DNA from: JBBRMW01 sp965246845
GTDB lineage: Bacteria; Chloroflexota; Anaerolineae; Aggregatilineales; UBA2796
Reading direction: 5' to 3'
Assembly: GCA_965246845.1 (NCBI GenBank)
Contig: CBDFFR010000004.1
Span: 62,001-126,000, forward strand
Length of the DNA stretch: 64,000 bases
In this document: piece by piece, positions 35,289-42,956 of the stretch
How positions within the stretch are numbered: position 1 is the stretch's first letter
How the letters are laid out: every line of letters starts with the position of its first letter
Notes under the pieces: model-generated
What the model was told of the DNA's origin: nothing
The model's input: only the letters and a program-made list of their open reading frames with translations
Database searches by the model: none
Made by a program: the position numbers and the translations under genes

Positions 35289-36635
35289 ATGTCACCCGCA
35301 AGCCGCGCTGCCCTTCTACTCGCCACCACGCTCCCGCCCGACCATGCGCCGGATGCGCTGCTCACGCTGCAATTGCTCGCTTTCGGAGATGTGCGCGCGT
35401 ATTTCACGGAAGTCGATACGTGGGGCGCGCTGCACGGCGCGGCGCGGCAAATAGAGCAGCTTCACGCGCGTATCGAGCGGCGCATCCGGTTTGATTCAAT
35501 CCCCGCGCTGCTTGCACAACCGGGGCGCTATCTGCTCGCCTTCGAGGATGCAGCACAGGCAGAACGCTTTCGCGGCGAGATTGCACGCGAGGCCGCCGCG
35601 CTGACGGGTAGCCTGCAAATCAACGCCGCGCAACTCACGCTTGCAGCGTCCGCGCTCTTCGATGGCCTGCTGCCAATCCCGTCGCGGGTGGTCGGCATCC
35701 CCGGTGTGACGCCCTATCAGGCGCGCATCAACCGCTACTATGGAATTAGCAACGCGGGGACGGTTCCCACCGCCGAACAAGCAAGCACGCACCGTCATTT
35801 CGGGCAGGTCTACGCCCGGCTGCTTGACCAGCTTGAAACAACGAATACTGGGCTTGCGCCATTCTACGAATGCCTCCCCTTCATGGAGCGATGCAGCGCG
35901 TGCCGGGAGCGCCCCGCGAGCGTTTTTCTAAACGGCGAACCACGCTGCCAGGTCTGCGAACTGCGCGAGGACACAGGCGCGAGTATGGCGATTCTCGCGA
36001 TCACCCTGCCCGATAGCGCGCGCGTCCTATCCAGACAGACCTCCCCGGCTGCGTTCGCGCGCGTCGCGGCGGCGATTGAAGCAATAACGGCTCCCATGCT
36101 GGCAAATCCGGGCGCGCTGCGTCTGCACGATACTTACGAGTCGCGGCTGATCGCAACCCCGAAGCGCGGTCTGCTCGACTTGCTGGCGAAGCTGCCCGAC
36201 GCGGTGCGGCTGCCTTCCGGCGACGAAACGCGCGTCCTCGTCAGCGTGGCATACGGTCCGGCCTCGCCGCGCACGCTGATCGACATGGCAGAACGTGGCG
36301 GGTTGCATCGCACATCATCGCCGGATCGCATCGGAATCGCGTCGTCGCTTGATAGCTTCAGCACGTATTCCGCCGATTCTCTGGAGTGGCTGCGCGGCAC
36401 GGTCGAACGGCTGCGCAGCGCGAACCTGCCGCCGGACGCTTTTGCCAACCTGCCGGAGCAAATCGCGCGCGGGACCGCCGCGCTCTATTCAACCTATGAA
36501 CGGCTACGCCTTTCGCCGTTGATGCTCCGCGCGCTGGATGCGACCGAGGCGCAATGGGGACGCGAGAGCGCCCGCTACTACCGCGCGCTTGCGGATGCGC
36601 TTGCACTACTGCGGGGTGACGATGAGCGCGTTTGA
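35289..36635 (+). CDS. Cas10-like large subunit, reduced (no HD or GGDD motif)
   Basis: A 448-residue protein heading a run of RAMP genes. A treble-clef zinc motif, Cys-202/205/220/223 (CSAC...CQVC), divides two alpha/beta halves, as the zinc finger divides the two Palm domains of Cas10 (Csm1/Cmr2). The C-terminal ~90 residues are helical, like Cas10 domain D. No HD nuclease domain precedes Palm 1, and no GGDD cyclase motif is present; the GDD at the very C-terminus is not in a palm context. Usual Cas10 is about twice as long. The assignment rests on position, zinc finger and architecture, so it is an inference. Confidence 0.6.
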   Translation: MSPASRAALLLATTLPPDHAPDALLTLQLLAFGDVRAYFTEVDTWGALHGAARQIEQLHARIERRIRFDSIPALLAQPGRYLLAFEDAAQAERFRGEIAREAAALTGSLQINAAQLTLAASALFDGLLPIPSRVVGIPGVTPYQARINRYYGISNAGTVPTAEQASTHRHFGQVYARLLDQLETTNTGLAPFYECLPFMERCSACRERPASVFLNGEPRCQVCELREDTGASMAILAITLPDSARVLSRQTSPAAFARVAAAIEAITAPMLANPGALRLHDTYESRLIATPKRGLLDLLAKLPDAVRLPSGDETRVLVSVAYGPASPRTLIDMAERGGLHRTSSPDRIGIASSLDSFSTYSADSLEWLRGTVERLRSANLPPDAFANLPEQIARGTAALYSTYERLRLSPLMLRALDATEAQWGRESARYYRALADALALLRGDDERV

Positions 36636-37188
36636 ATTCACCCTGACGCTGCGCTCCGATTTCGCGCTGCTGGAAGGCCGCGAGGTGATCTCGGCGGGGC
36701 TGCTCAAGGCGGCGATGCGCAGCGCGGCGGGGACAATCCTCACAGCGCTGGAAGTCCCGGTTTGCGAACGTGATGCAGTGCGTGCAGTATGCCTCAATTC
36801 GCCATGCCCGCTGTGTACGCTGTTCGGGTCACGCTACCATGAAGGTGCGCTACATTTTGCGGATTTGGCTGGTCCCTCACCGCTTTTGACAAACCGCACG
36901 CGCACCCCTATTTCACGGTCGCGCCGGGTCGCGCTCGCATCATTCGAGCAGCGTGTGACCGTGATTCCGGCAGGTGCTGAATTGGCGGGCGTCGTGTTGC
37001 ATCATGTCAATGATCGGGCGCTGATCGCGCTTGGCGTGATGGCGCTGCACCAGATCACGCGCATCGGCAGCGGGGGTGCGGCGGGGTGGGGCTGGTGCGA
37101 CGTGCGCGCGAACGCGATGGACTCGCACGCTCAACCCTACGCACCCGCGCGCCTCGCGGAAGCATTCAGCGCGCGGTTTCCGTTTTGA
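36622..37188 (+). CDS. Cas7-like RAMP protein (Csm3-type), small
   Basis: A 188-residue RAMP protein. It shows the Csm3/Cmr4-type Cys-rich block CLNSPCPLCTLFGS, the RTRTPISRSRRVA segment where Csm3 has its R-x-x-x-ID-R loop, and a glycine-rich loop, RIGSGGAAGWGWCDV. The N-terminus lacks the usual IGGGD element, so no catalytic Asp for target RNA cleavage is apparent. The ATG at 36622 overlaps the preceding gene by 14 bases. Likely a backbone subunit binding the crRNA. Confidence 0.78.
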   Translation: MSAFEFTLTLRSDFALLEGREVISAGLLKAAMRSAAGTILTALEVPVCERDAVRAVCLNSPCPLCTLFGSRYHEGALHFADLAGPSPLLTNRTRTPISRSRRVALASFEQRVTVIPAGAELAGVVLHHVNDRALIALGVMALHQITRIGSGGAAGWGWCDVRANAMDSHAQPYAPARLAEAFSARFPF

Positions 37189-38321
37189 AGCGCTATCTGG
37201 TGCGGCTTTTCGCGGAGCAGCCGTTGAGCCTCGATGACGCGGCGCACATCGGCGCGGGCGCAGTGCGCGGGATGTTCGGCGCGGCGGCGCTGCAAAGCTG
37301 CGTCCCTGGCGCGGCGCACGAGAGCGGACCGTGTAACGCGAATTGCATCTATTGGCCGCTCTTCGGCAAGCACGCGCTGCATGTCGCAGATGCCCACGCA
37401 ACGACGAGCGACGCGCTAACCCTGCTGCCGCTCACGGCGCGGACCTGCGCGGCGGTCCCAGGCGCGCGTGGCGAAGGCGGCCACGGATATTTCGACATCG
37501 CGATCAAGGACTGGTTGTACCGCGAAGCGCTGACGCTTGGCGCGACAATCTACGCGCCATTCGAGAAGCGCTGCCCGGTTTGCGGCGCTGCGCTGATCCA
37601 GCCCAACGTACCACTCATCCAGAAGCCGGACGGTGCGTTCAATACGCATTCGGTAAAAATTGAGCAAAGCACGGCGCAGCACGGCCAATTGGAGCGGCGC
37701 GGCGGTCCAGTCCGCGCGACATTCGAGCAGCGTGGCGTGCGGCTCGCGGAAGGCGCGTACTATCTGACGCGCGTTGCCGTCGCGGATGCGAACGATTTGC
37801 AATTTCGGGCGCTCGTCTTCCGCGATCTCTACCTCGGTGGGCGGCGCACGCGCGGCATGGGCAAAATCCGCGCCGAAGCGATTCCGCTCCCCGATGAAAG
37901 TGCTACGCTTCGCGACCGTATCTCCAGTTTTAACCGGGCGCTGCGGCTGGAAGCACGCTTCTATGCCGCGATGCACGGGGTAGAATATCGCGTGGACCCG
38001 GATGGGACGTGGTACTTCACATTGGACTCGACTGAAGGGATTAGTTTCGATACGCCGCCGTTCGCGGAGATCAAGACGCTGCAAGGGGTGAAATTGCTGC
38101 ACCGCTGGCTCGCGCCCTTCACACGCAGCGGACGCAGCGCCGGGATGCCAGCCCGGACACGGCAGCTGTGGCGCGCGACGTTCCTGTGCAGCGCGCCGCC
38201 GGAAGCCGACCGCGCCGGGCTGGAACAGGCACTGCTCTATCTTGAAGCGCAGGGCATGGGCGCGGAGCGCGGAACCGTGCGCGTGTGCGATCCGTTTCAT
38301 CTCGAACTGGAGCCGAAGTGA
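37185..38321 (+). CDS. csx10: Csx10-like RAMP protein (type III-D)
   Basis: A 378-residue RAMP protein. Early residues IGAGAVRGMFGAAALQ match the Csx10 G-x-x-RG block. A CPVCG zinc pair (Cys-130/133) follows. NTHSVKIEQSTAQHGQLE corresponds to the R-T-x-x-A-I-x...AxxGQLF block of Csx10, and GGRRTRGMGKI is the glycine-rich loop. Csx10 serves as the Cas5-like subunit near the crRNA tag in subtype III-D. The TTG start overlaps the preceding stop (TTGA). Confidence 0.8.
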   Translation: MKRYLVRLFAEQPLSLDDAAHIGAGAVRGMFGAAALQSCVPGAAHESGPCNANCIYWPLFGKHALHVADAHATTSDALTLLPLTARTCAAVPGARGEGGHGYFDIAIKDWLYREALTLGATIYAPFEKRCPVCGAALIQPNVPLIQKPDGAFNTHSVKIEQSTAQHGQLERRGGPVRATFEQRGVRLAEGAYYLTRVAVADANDLQFRALVFRDLYLGGRRTRGMGKIRAEAIPLPDESATLRDRISSFNRALRLEARFYAAMHGVEYRVDPDGTWYFTLDSTEGISFDTPPFAEIKTLQGVKLLHRWLAPFTRSGRSAGMPARTRQLWRATFLCSAPPEADRAGLEQALLYLEAQGMGAERGTVRVCDPFHLELEPK

Positions 38322-39184
38322 AGCGCGCGGCGTGGTCCCGTCTCGAACTGGCAGGTGATTACGTGATGGACAGCGCGTTCCGCATCGGTGCGGGCGATAA
38401 TGATGTATTACTCGACCGTGACGGGCAGCCGTATATACCCGGCTCGACGCTGCGCGGTGCGCTCCGTTCCTATACCGAATCCTTCCTGCGCGCGATGGAC
38501 TCCGATGCACTGACGGAAGTGCGCGAAGTGCTGATCAGCGGCACACAGGGCAACCCGATCCCGATGCTGCGGCGGGTCGCGTTGTGCTGCGATTCGGTGG
38601 ACCGTCCGGTGAACAGCACGAATTATCAGGGCTGCCTGACGGAAGGGATCGTCGCCCTGTGGCGGGATGATCCACTGCTGCAAACGACGCTCGATGAGGC
38701 GCTCGCGGCGTGTACCTGTCAGGCTTGCCGCGTCTTCGGTGCGCCCTGGCTGGCCTCGAAGGTGGCGGTTGCGGATATGCCATTGCGTGGAACGTGGAAC
38801 GGGCTGTACGAGGCGCGCGGCGGGCTGGCGCTCTCGCGTGATGGTGGTGTGGCACTTTCGCCCTATACGCGGCGGGCGCTCCCCGGCAAGCTGCGTTTCG
38901 CGTTCCGGCTGGTGATGGAAAACGCGGATTTCGCGGAACAGGGAATGGTGCTGCTCGGCCTGCGCGCATTGGAATTGGGCTGGGTCTCGCTCGGCGCGGA
39001 TCGTGCGCGCGGCTTGGGGCAAGGCCATCTCGAATTGAACTGGATGGCGTGCCGCTCTCTGGACGCGACCTCGCTGGTCCAAACCTTGCTGCTCAAACAG
39101 GCCGTGCCGTTCAGCGCGCAAGACGCCGAAGCGCGCATCGCCGCCTTTTCCGACCTGATCAACGGCCTGATTGCGCGGGTGTAA
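38318..39184 (+). CDS. Cas7-like RAMP protein (Csm3-type) with candidate catalytic Asp
   Basis: A 288-residue Csm3-like protein. The N-terminal RAMP signature is complete: FRIGAGDNDVLLDRDGQPYI then PGSTLRGALR. Asp-29 (or Asp-27) falls where Csm3 carries the Asp that cuts target RNA. The zinc-like CTCQACRVFG and the glycine-rich GADRARGLGQG loop are also present. GTG start, overlapping the csx10 stop by 4 bases. It is the best candidate for the active ribonuclease subunit. Confidence 0.82.
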   Translation: MKRAAWSRLELAGDYVMDSAFRIGAGDNDVLLDRDGQPYIPGSTLRGALRSYTESFLRAMDSDALTEVREVLISGTQGNPIPMLRRVALCCDSVDRPVNSTNYQGCLTEGIVALWRDDPLLQTTLDEALAACTCQACRVFGAPWLASKVAVADMPLRGTWNGLYEARGGLALSRDGGVALSPYTRRALPGKLRFAFRLVMENADFAEQGMVLLGLRALELGWVSLGADRARGLGQGHLELNWMACRSLDATSLVQTLLLKQAVPFSAQDAEARIAAFSDLINGLIARV

Positions 39185-39187
39185 TCG

Positions 39188-40036
39188 ATGCTGCGCGCAC
39201 TGCACAACGAACTACGGCTGGAATGGTCGGTGATAGCGTTGGGGACGCTACTCGTCTCCGTCGGCGGCGGGCGCTTCGTCCGCTTCGCGCATCCGCTGAC
39301 CGGGACCCCCACCGCCTACCTGCCGGGCAGCGCACTCAAGGGGCTGCTGCGCGCGGCCTGTGCGGGGATCATTGAAAGTGCGGGGCTGCGTGCCTGTGCG
39401 CCGGACGCGCCTTGTTCCGAGTTGCCGGAAGTGCGCGAGGCGCGGACGCCCGCCGCAGCCTATCGCGCGCACTGTGCGACCTGCCAGATTTTCGGGAGCC
39501 ACGCGTTGCGCGGACGGTTCATCGCTTCCGATGCGTACCCCGCCGAACCGCTGGACGAACTGCACATGCACGACCTCGCGAACGGCGAAGTCTGCGAATG
39601 CGCAAGCGGCGACGCCTTTCACGGTACGCTCGCGCTGCAAAACTTCGAGCGCTGGCAGCTTGGCTTGATCGGGTCCGCGATGGCACAGATCAATGCAGGG
39701 CATCTGCTCATTGGCGCGAATCGCAGCCAGGGCATGGGGCGCGCCGCCGTGCGCTTCAACGCGCTCGTGCTGACCTACTTCGGTTTCTACCCGGAAAGCA
39801 CATGGCGGCTGCTCGCGGAGCGCGTCAACGGACTCGGCAGCCTGACGCCGCGCGCGGAAGAATATGGCCTCGCGAACCCTGACATCGCGAGCGAAAGCGA
39901 CCTGCCGCCGGGATCGCGCTTTGAATCCGGGTTCGGCTTCGCGCGCGTGCTATCCGGCGACCACACTATGATCGACCAGCTATTTTTTCGGCAGCTCCCC
40001 GCATGGGAAACGTATATCCAGACGCGCCGCGCGTGA
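39188..40036 (+). CDS. Cas7-like RAMP protein (Csm3-type) lacking the catalytic Asp
   Basis: A 282-residue Csm3-like protein. The element LLVSVGGGRFVRFAHP followed by YLPGSALKGLLRAA has the fold signature, but Phe or Arg stands where the neighbouring paralogue has Asp. CATCQIFGSHALRG and the IGANRSQGMGRA loop are conserved. It begins 3 bases after the preceding gene. Probably a structural Cas7 subunit. Confidence 0.8.
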   Translation: MLRALHNELRLEWSVIALGTLLVSVGGGRFVRFAHPLTGTPTAYLPGSALKGLLRAACAGIIESAGLRACAPDAPCSELPEVREARTPAAAYRAHCATCQIFGSHALRGRFIASDAYPAEPLDELHMHDLANGEVCECASGDAFHGTLALQNFERWQLGLIGSAMAQINAGHLLIGANRSQGMGRAAVRFNALVLTYFGFYPESTWRLLAERVNGLGSLTPRAEEYGLANPDIASESDLPPGSRFESGFGFARVLSGDHTMIDQLFFRQLPAWETYIQTRRA

Positions 40037-40572
40037 GGCCGCGCGTGCTGCGCTCTGCGATTGGCTACCCTGCGTTAAACGCGCTGCTCGATGAACACGC
40101 CGCACGGCTGCGCTTCGCCTATCTCGAACGCGAGACGCGCGTATTGCTCACCGACTCCAGTTCAAACGAGTATCGCCCGAAGCTGGAAACGTGGGAGCAT
40201 GGCCGCGCCTTCGGTCCGCTGCTGGAGGTGCGCTGGCGGCGCGATGAATTGCACTGCGAGGTCCACCTGCTCACAGAGGCAGTGGTCGCGCTCCCACTTT
40301 GGCCGGAGGCGAGCATCGCGGCGCGGCTGGATGAGGAAGCGCGCGAGCGGCGCGTACTGCTCGCAGGCGTGAACGTCGCAACGCTGCCACCGTCGCATAC
40401 GCTCTACGACGCGCAGGGCGGCGCGTGGTTCTCACCGGAAATCACGCGCCCGCTGCGCTATCCGCTTGCCAATCCGCTCGCGAGGCGTGCCGCGTTGCGC
40501 TGCATGGATTACACAGTCGATGGCTATACCGTGCTGACACGGCTGTGCGAGGTCATCCCGGATGAGCGCTGA
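40033..40572 (+). CDS. Csx19-like (TIGR03984-type) type III-D protein
   Basis: About 179 residues. The block RAFGPLLEVRWRRDELHCEVHLLTE resembles the diagnostic RLFGPEAELRW region of the Csx19/TIGR03984 family, a subtype III-D accessory subunit. No catalytic motif is visible. I chose GTG 40033, overlapping the preceding stop as GTGA, rather than ATG 40003. Position between a Cas7 gene and cas6 supports the call. Confidence 0.65.
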   Translation: MRPRVLRSAIGYPALNALLDEHAARLRFAYLERETRVLLTDSSSNEYRPKLETWEHGRAFGPLLEVRWRRDELHCEVHLLTEAVVALPLWPEASIAARLDEEARERRVLLAGVNVATLPPSHTLYDAQGGAWFSPEITRPLRYPLANPLARRAALRCMDYTVDGYTVLTRLCEVIPDER

Positions 40573-41278
40573 TTCGCTGCACGAGATCGTCTTCAATTTT
40601 GAAAAGGAGTCCCCGATAGAACGCTGGATCGGTCCAGCGGCGCAGGCGTGGCTATTGAACTGGATACGCTCGCGTGACCCAGCGCTTGCGGCGGCGCTGC
40701 ACGATGCGAACGGGCGCAAGCCGTATACAGTGGGCGGGCGCGAACAGGTGCGCGTGACGCTACTCGATTCAAAGCTACTACCGCTGCTAAATGAAGAGCC
40801 GCCGCTGCGTGTCAACGGCGTAGCGTACCCGCTCGTGCGCGCTTCATATCGTCAAAGCAGCCTGAGCGAACTGATCCGCAACGTGGAAGCTGATCCGCCG
40901 CTGCCCCGCTTGGAACTGCGCTCGCCCGTCGTGTTCCGCTCCGCTGGCGAGGACGTGATCATGCCCACGCCGGAACTCACCTTCGGGAGCCTGATCCGCG
41001 CATGGGATTCGTTCAGCCCGCTGCCGCTGCCCGTGCAATTGAATGAAATCGTCACGCAACAGGTGCGGATTGCGCGTTATCACCTGCGTAGCGTCGGCGT
41101 GCGCGTGCCGCACAAAGGCGCGCGGTTCGGGTGCGTCGGGTGGGTCGATTTTGAAATATTGGATGGCGTGCCGCAAGACGCGCAGCGGCTGCTCACTGCG
41201 CTCCTGGCGTTCGCGGAGTATGCGGGGTTGGGCGCGGGGACGACGGCGGGCTTCGGGCAGGTGCGCGCGGTGGTATAA
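40562..41278 (+). CDS. cas6: Cas6-like CRISPR RNA endoribonuclease
   Basis: A 238-residue protein with a C-terminal Cas6 ferredoxin-fold signature ending in GLGAGTTAGFGQVRAV, the glycine-rich loop that holds the crRNA repeat. LHDANGRKPYTVG near residues 46-58 corresponds to the L-H...KPYTVSPL block with the candidate general base His-47. It would cut pre-crRNA in the repeats. No array is present in the window, so substrates must lie elsewhere. It overlaps the preceding gene by 11 bases and ends the operon. Confidence 0.82.
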   Translation: MSADSLHEIVFNFEKESPIERWIGPAAQAWLLNWIRSRDPALAAALHDANGRKPYTVGGREQVRVTLLDSKLLPLLNEEPPLRVNGVAYPLVRASYRQSSLSELIRNVEADPPLPRLELRSPVVFRSAGEDVIMPTPELTFGSLIRAWDSFSPLPLPVQLNEIVTQQVRIARYHLRSVGVRVPHKGARFGCVGWVDFEILDGVPQDAQRLLTALLAFAEYAGLGAGTTAGFGQVRAVV

Positions 41279-41279
41279 T
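41274..41279 (+). promoter_or_regulatory. Putative -10 element of folD, overlapping the cas6 stop
   Basis: TATAAT spans the TAA of cas6. The folD ATG follows 27 bases later with AGGTGG as ribosome binding site. folD is therefore probably transcribed independently of the CRISPR genes. Confidence 0.45.
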
Positions 41280-41305
41280 CGCGCGGTTGTTCATCAGGTG
41301 GAATT

Positions 41306-42178
41306 ATGACGGCGCAAATCATCGACGGGCAGGCAATCGCGGCGCGCATCCGTGCCGACATCGCGGTGCAGGTCGCGGCACTCAAGCAGGCGCGCGGGAT
41401 CACGCCCGGTCTGGCCGCTGTGCTGGTTGGGGAGAACCCCGCCTCGCAAACCTATGTGCGGATGAAGCGCAAGGCCTGTGACGAAGCCGGGATCGCGTCC
41501 TTCGGGTATACGCTCCCGGTCGAGACGACGCAGGCCGAACTCGACGCGCTGATCGATGAATTGAACGCGCGCGAGGATGTTCACGGCATCCTGGTACAGC
41601 TCCCCCTCCCATCGCAGCTCGACGAGCAGCGCGTTTTGACCGCGATCAAGCTGGAAAAAGACGTGGATGGCTTTCACCCGGTCAATATCGGGCGGCTCGC
41701 GATGAAGGGACCCGATCCGCTGTTCGTCCCGGCGACCCCGGCGGGCGTGATCCGGCTGCTTGAGGAGACGGGCGTGCAGTTCAGCGGCGCGAATGCGGTG
41801 GTGCTTGGCCGGTCCAATATCGTCGGGATGCCCGCCGCAATGCTGTTGCTCAAGAAGGATTGTACAGTCACGATTGCGCATAGCCGCACGCCGGATTTAC
41901 CCGCCGTCACGCGGCAAGCCGATATTCTGATCGCGGCGGTGGGCAGGCCGCTCATGGTCAAGGCCGATTGGGTGAAGCCGGGCGCGACTGTGATTGACGT
42001 GGGGACCACACGCATCGATGACCCTGCCGCGCCGAAGGGGTCCCGCATCGCGGGTGATGTCGATTTCGAGGCGGTGAAGGAAGTCGCGGGTGCTATTACC
42101 CCGGTCCCGAAGGGCGTGGGACCGATGACGATAGCGATGTTGTTGAATAATACGCTGACGGCGGCGCTGCGGAGTTGA
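41306..42178 (+). CDS. folD: Methylenetetrahydrofolate dehydrogenase/cyclohydrolase FolD
   Basis: A 290-residue bifunctional one-carbon enzyme. Conserved blocks: SQTYVRMKRKACDEAGI with the catalytic Lys, VQLPLPSQLD, KDVDGFHPVN and the NADP-binding GRSNIVGMPAA. It interconverts 5,10-methylene- and 10-formyl-tetrahydrofolate in the cytoplasm. Full length, no anomalies. Confidence 0.96.
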   Translation: MTAQIIDGQAIAARIRADIAVQVAALKQARGITPGLAAVLVGENPASQTYVRMKRKACDEAGIASFGYTLPVETTQAELDALIDELNAREDVHGILVQLPLPSQLDEQRVLTAIKLEKDVDGFHPVNIGRLAMKGPDPLFVPATPAGVIRLLEETGVQFSGANAVVLGRSNIVGMPAAMLLLKKDCTVTIAHSRTPDLPAVTRQADILIAAVGRPLMVKADWVKPGATVIDVGTTRIDDPAAPKGSRIAGDVDFEAVKEVAGAITPVPKGVGPMTIAMLLNNTLTAALRS

Positions 42179-42578
42179 TTACCAGATCGTTTTTACGTTC
42201 GATAATTGGATTTTACCGTCACGACTGATCAAAGGGATTTTAAGATTCACTGCCGTCGCCGCGATTATGCGGTCTGGCATGTCCGGGATTTGTTTTGCAT
42301 CAATACGAGTCAGCGCGAGCGATATTCAAATCAACTGGCACTTCAACAAAGATGCTTTCATTTGAGGCAAATTCGGCAATCAAAGCGCTAAACAGCTCAG
42401 GTTGAATACGCCCCTTCTCAATAAGATAAACCTCTTCAACGAGCGTGATACCAGAAATCGCAATCTCATCGCCTGCGGTGGCTGTGCTATCCATCAAATT
42501 TTTAGCAGTCGCCGATAAACGGCTATCAGCAGCAAGATACCAAAGTACAACATGCGTATCGGCAACTGCCCGGATCAT
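42179..42578 (-). pseudogene. PIN-domain toxin (VapC-like), frameshifted
   Basis: The N-terminal part, from ATG 42578, has the PIN motif AVADTHVVLWYL and the second acid in ISGITLVEEVYL. The frame stops at 42300. Dropping one base near 42311-42315 restores TRIDAKQIPDMPDRIIAATA and continues through PLISRDGKIQLS and VKTIW to TAA 42181-42179, giving a complete ~132-residue toxin with its last acidic residues. So the gene is either disabled by a +1 change or carries a sequence error. Its ATG overlaps the antitoxin stop by 4 bases. Confidence 0.82.
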
Positions 42579-42814
42579 CCAATATCTTCGCGTGGGAAGT
42601 TCGACCACAACTCGCGGCGTGCTTCTTCAATGTCCTCATCGGTCACGGATACCTTGCCCGCCCACGAGCCATAAAGCGACCGTTTTGGCTTTTTGGGAGT
42701 TAATTCCTCCTCAAGTCTGGCTGTGACCTGCTCGATCAATCGCACACGGTCCAGCACAGAGAGAGACGAAACAGCCTCTACAAGTTCCTGAAGTTTGCTT
42801 GTCGGTTCAGCCAT
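42575..42814 (-). CDS. Antitoxin of the PIN toxin (type II)
   Basis: About 79 residues from MAEPTSKLQELVEAVSSL. The frame opens at 42835 but ATG 42814 starts the conserved region. LSVLDRVRLIEQVTARLEEEL followed by SLYGSWAG and DIEEARRELW is typical of small antitoxins paired with PIN toxins of this type. It neutralises the toxin and would repress the pair. The stop overlaps the toxin ATG. Confidence 0.75.
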   Translation of the reverse strand: MAEPTSKLQELVEAVSSLSVLDRVRLIEQVTARLEEELTPKKPKRSLYGSWAGKVSVTDEDIEEARRELWSNFPREDIG

Positions 42815-42956
42815 GATCACCTCAACCAATCGCAACTTCTATTATACCGCTGATGTGATTGATATATCGCATCCGGCCAAACACACCGCGTTCGTGCTGT
42901 ACACCCGTCGCGCTGCGTTGTACAATAACGTGTCGCGTGCAAAACGGGGTAGCGGA

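Noticed and set aside
36612..36635. GDD near the C-terminus of the Cas10-like protein as the cyclase motif
   Set aside because: It is in the last six residues after the helical domain, not in a palm beta-hairpin.
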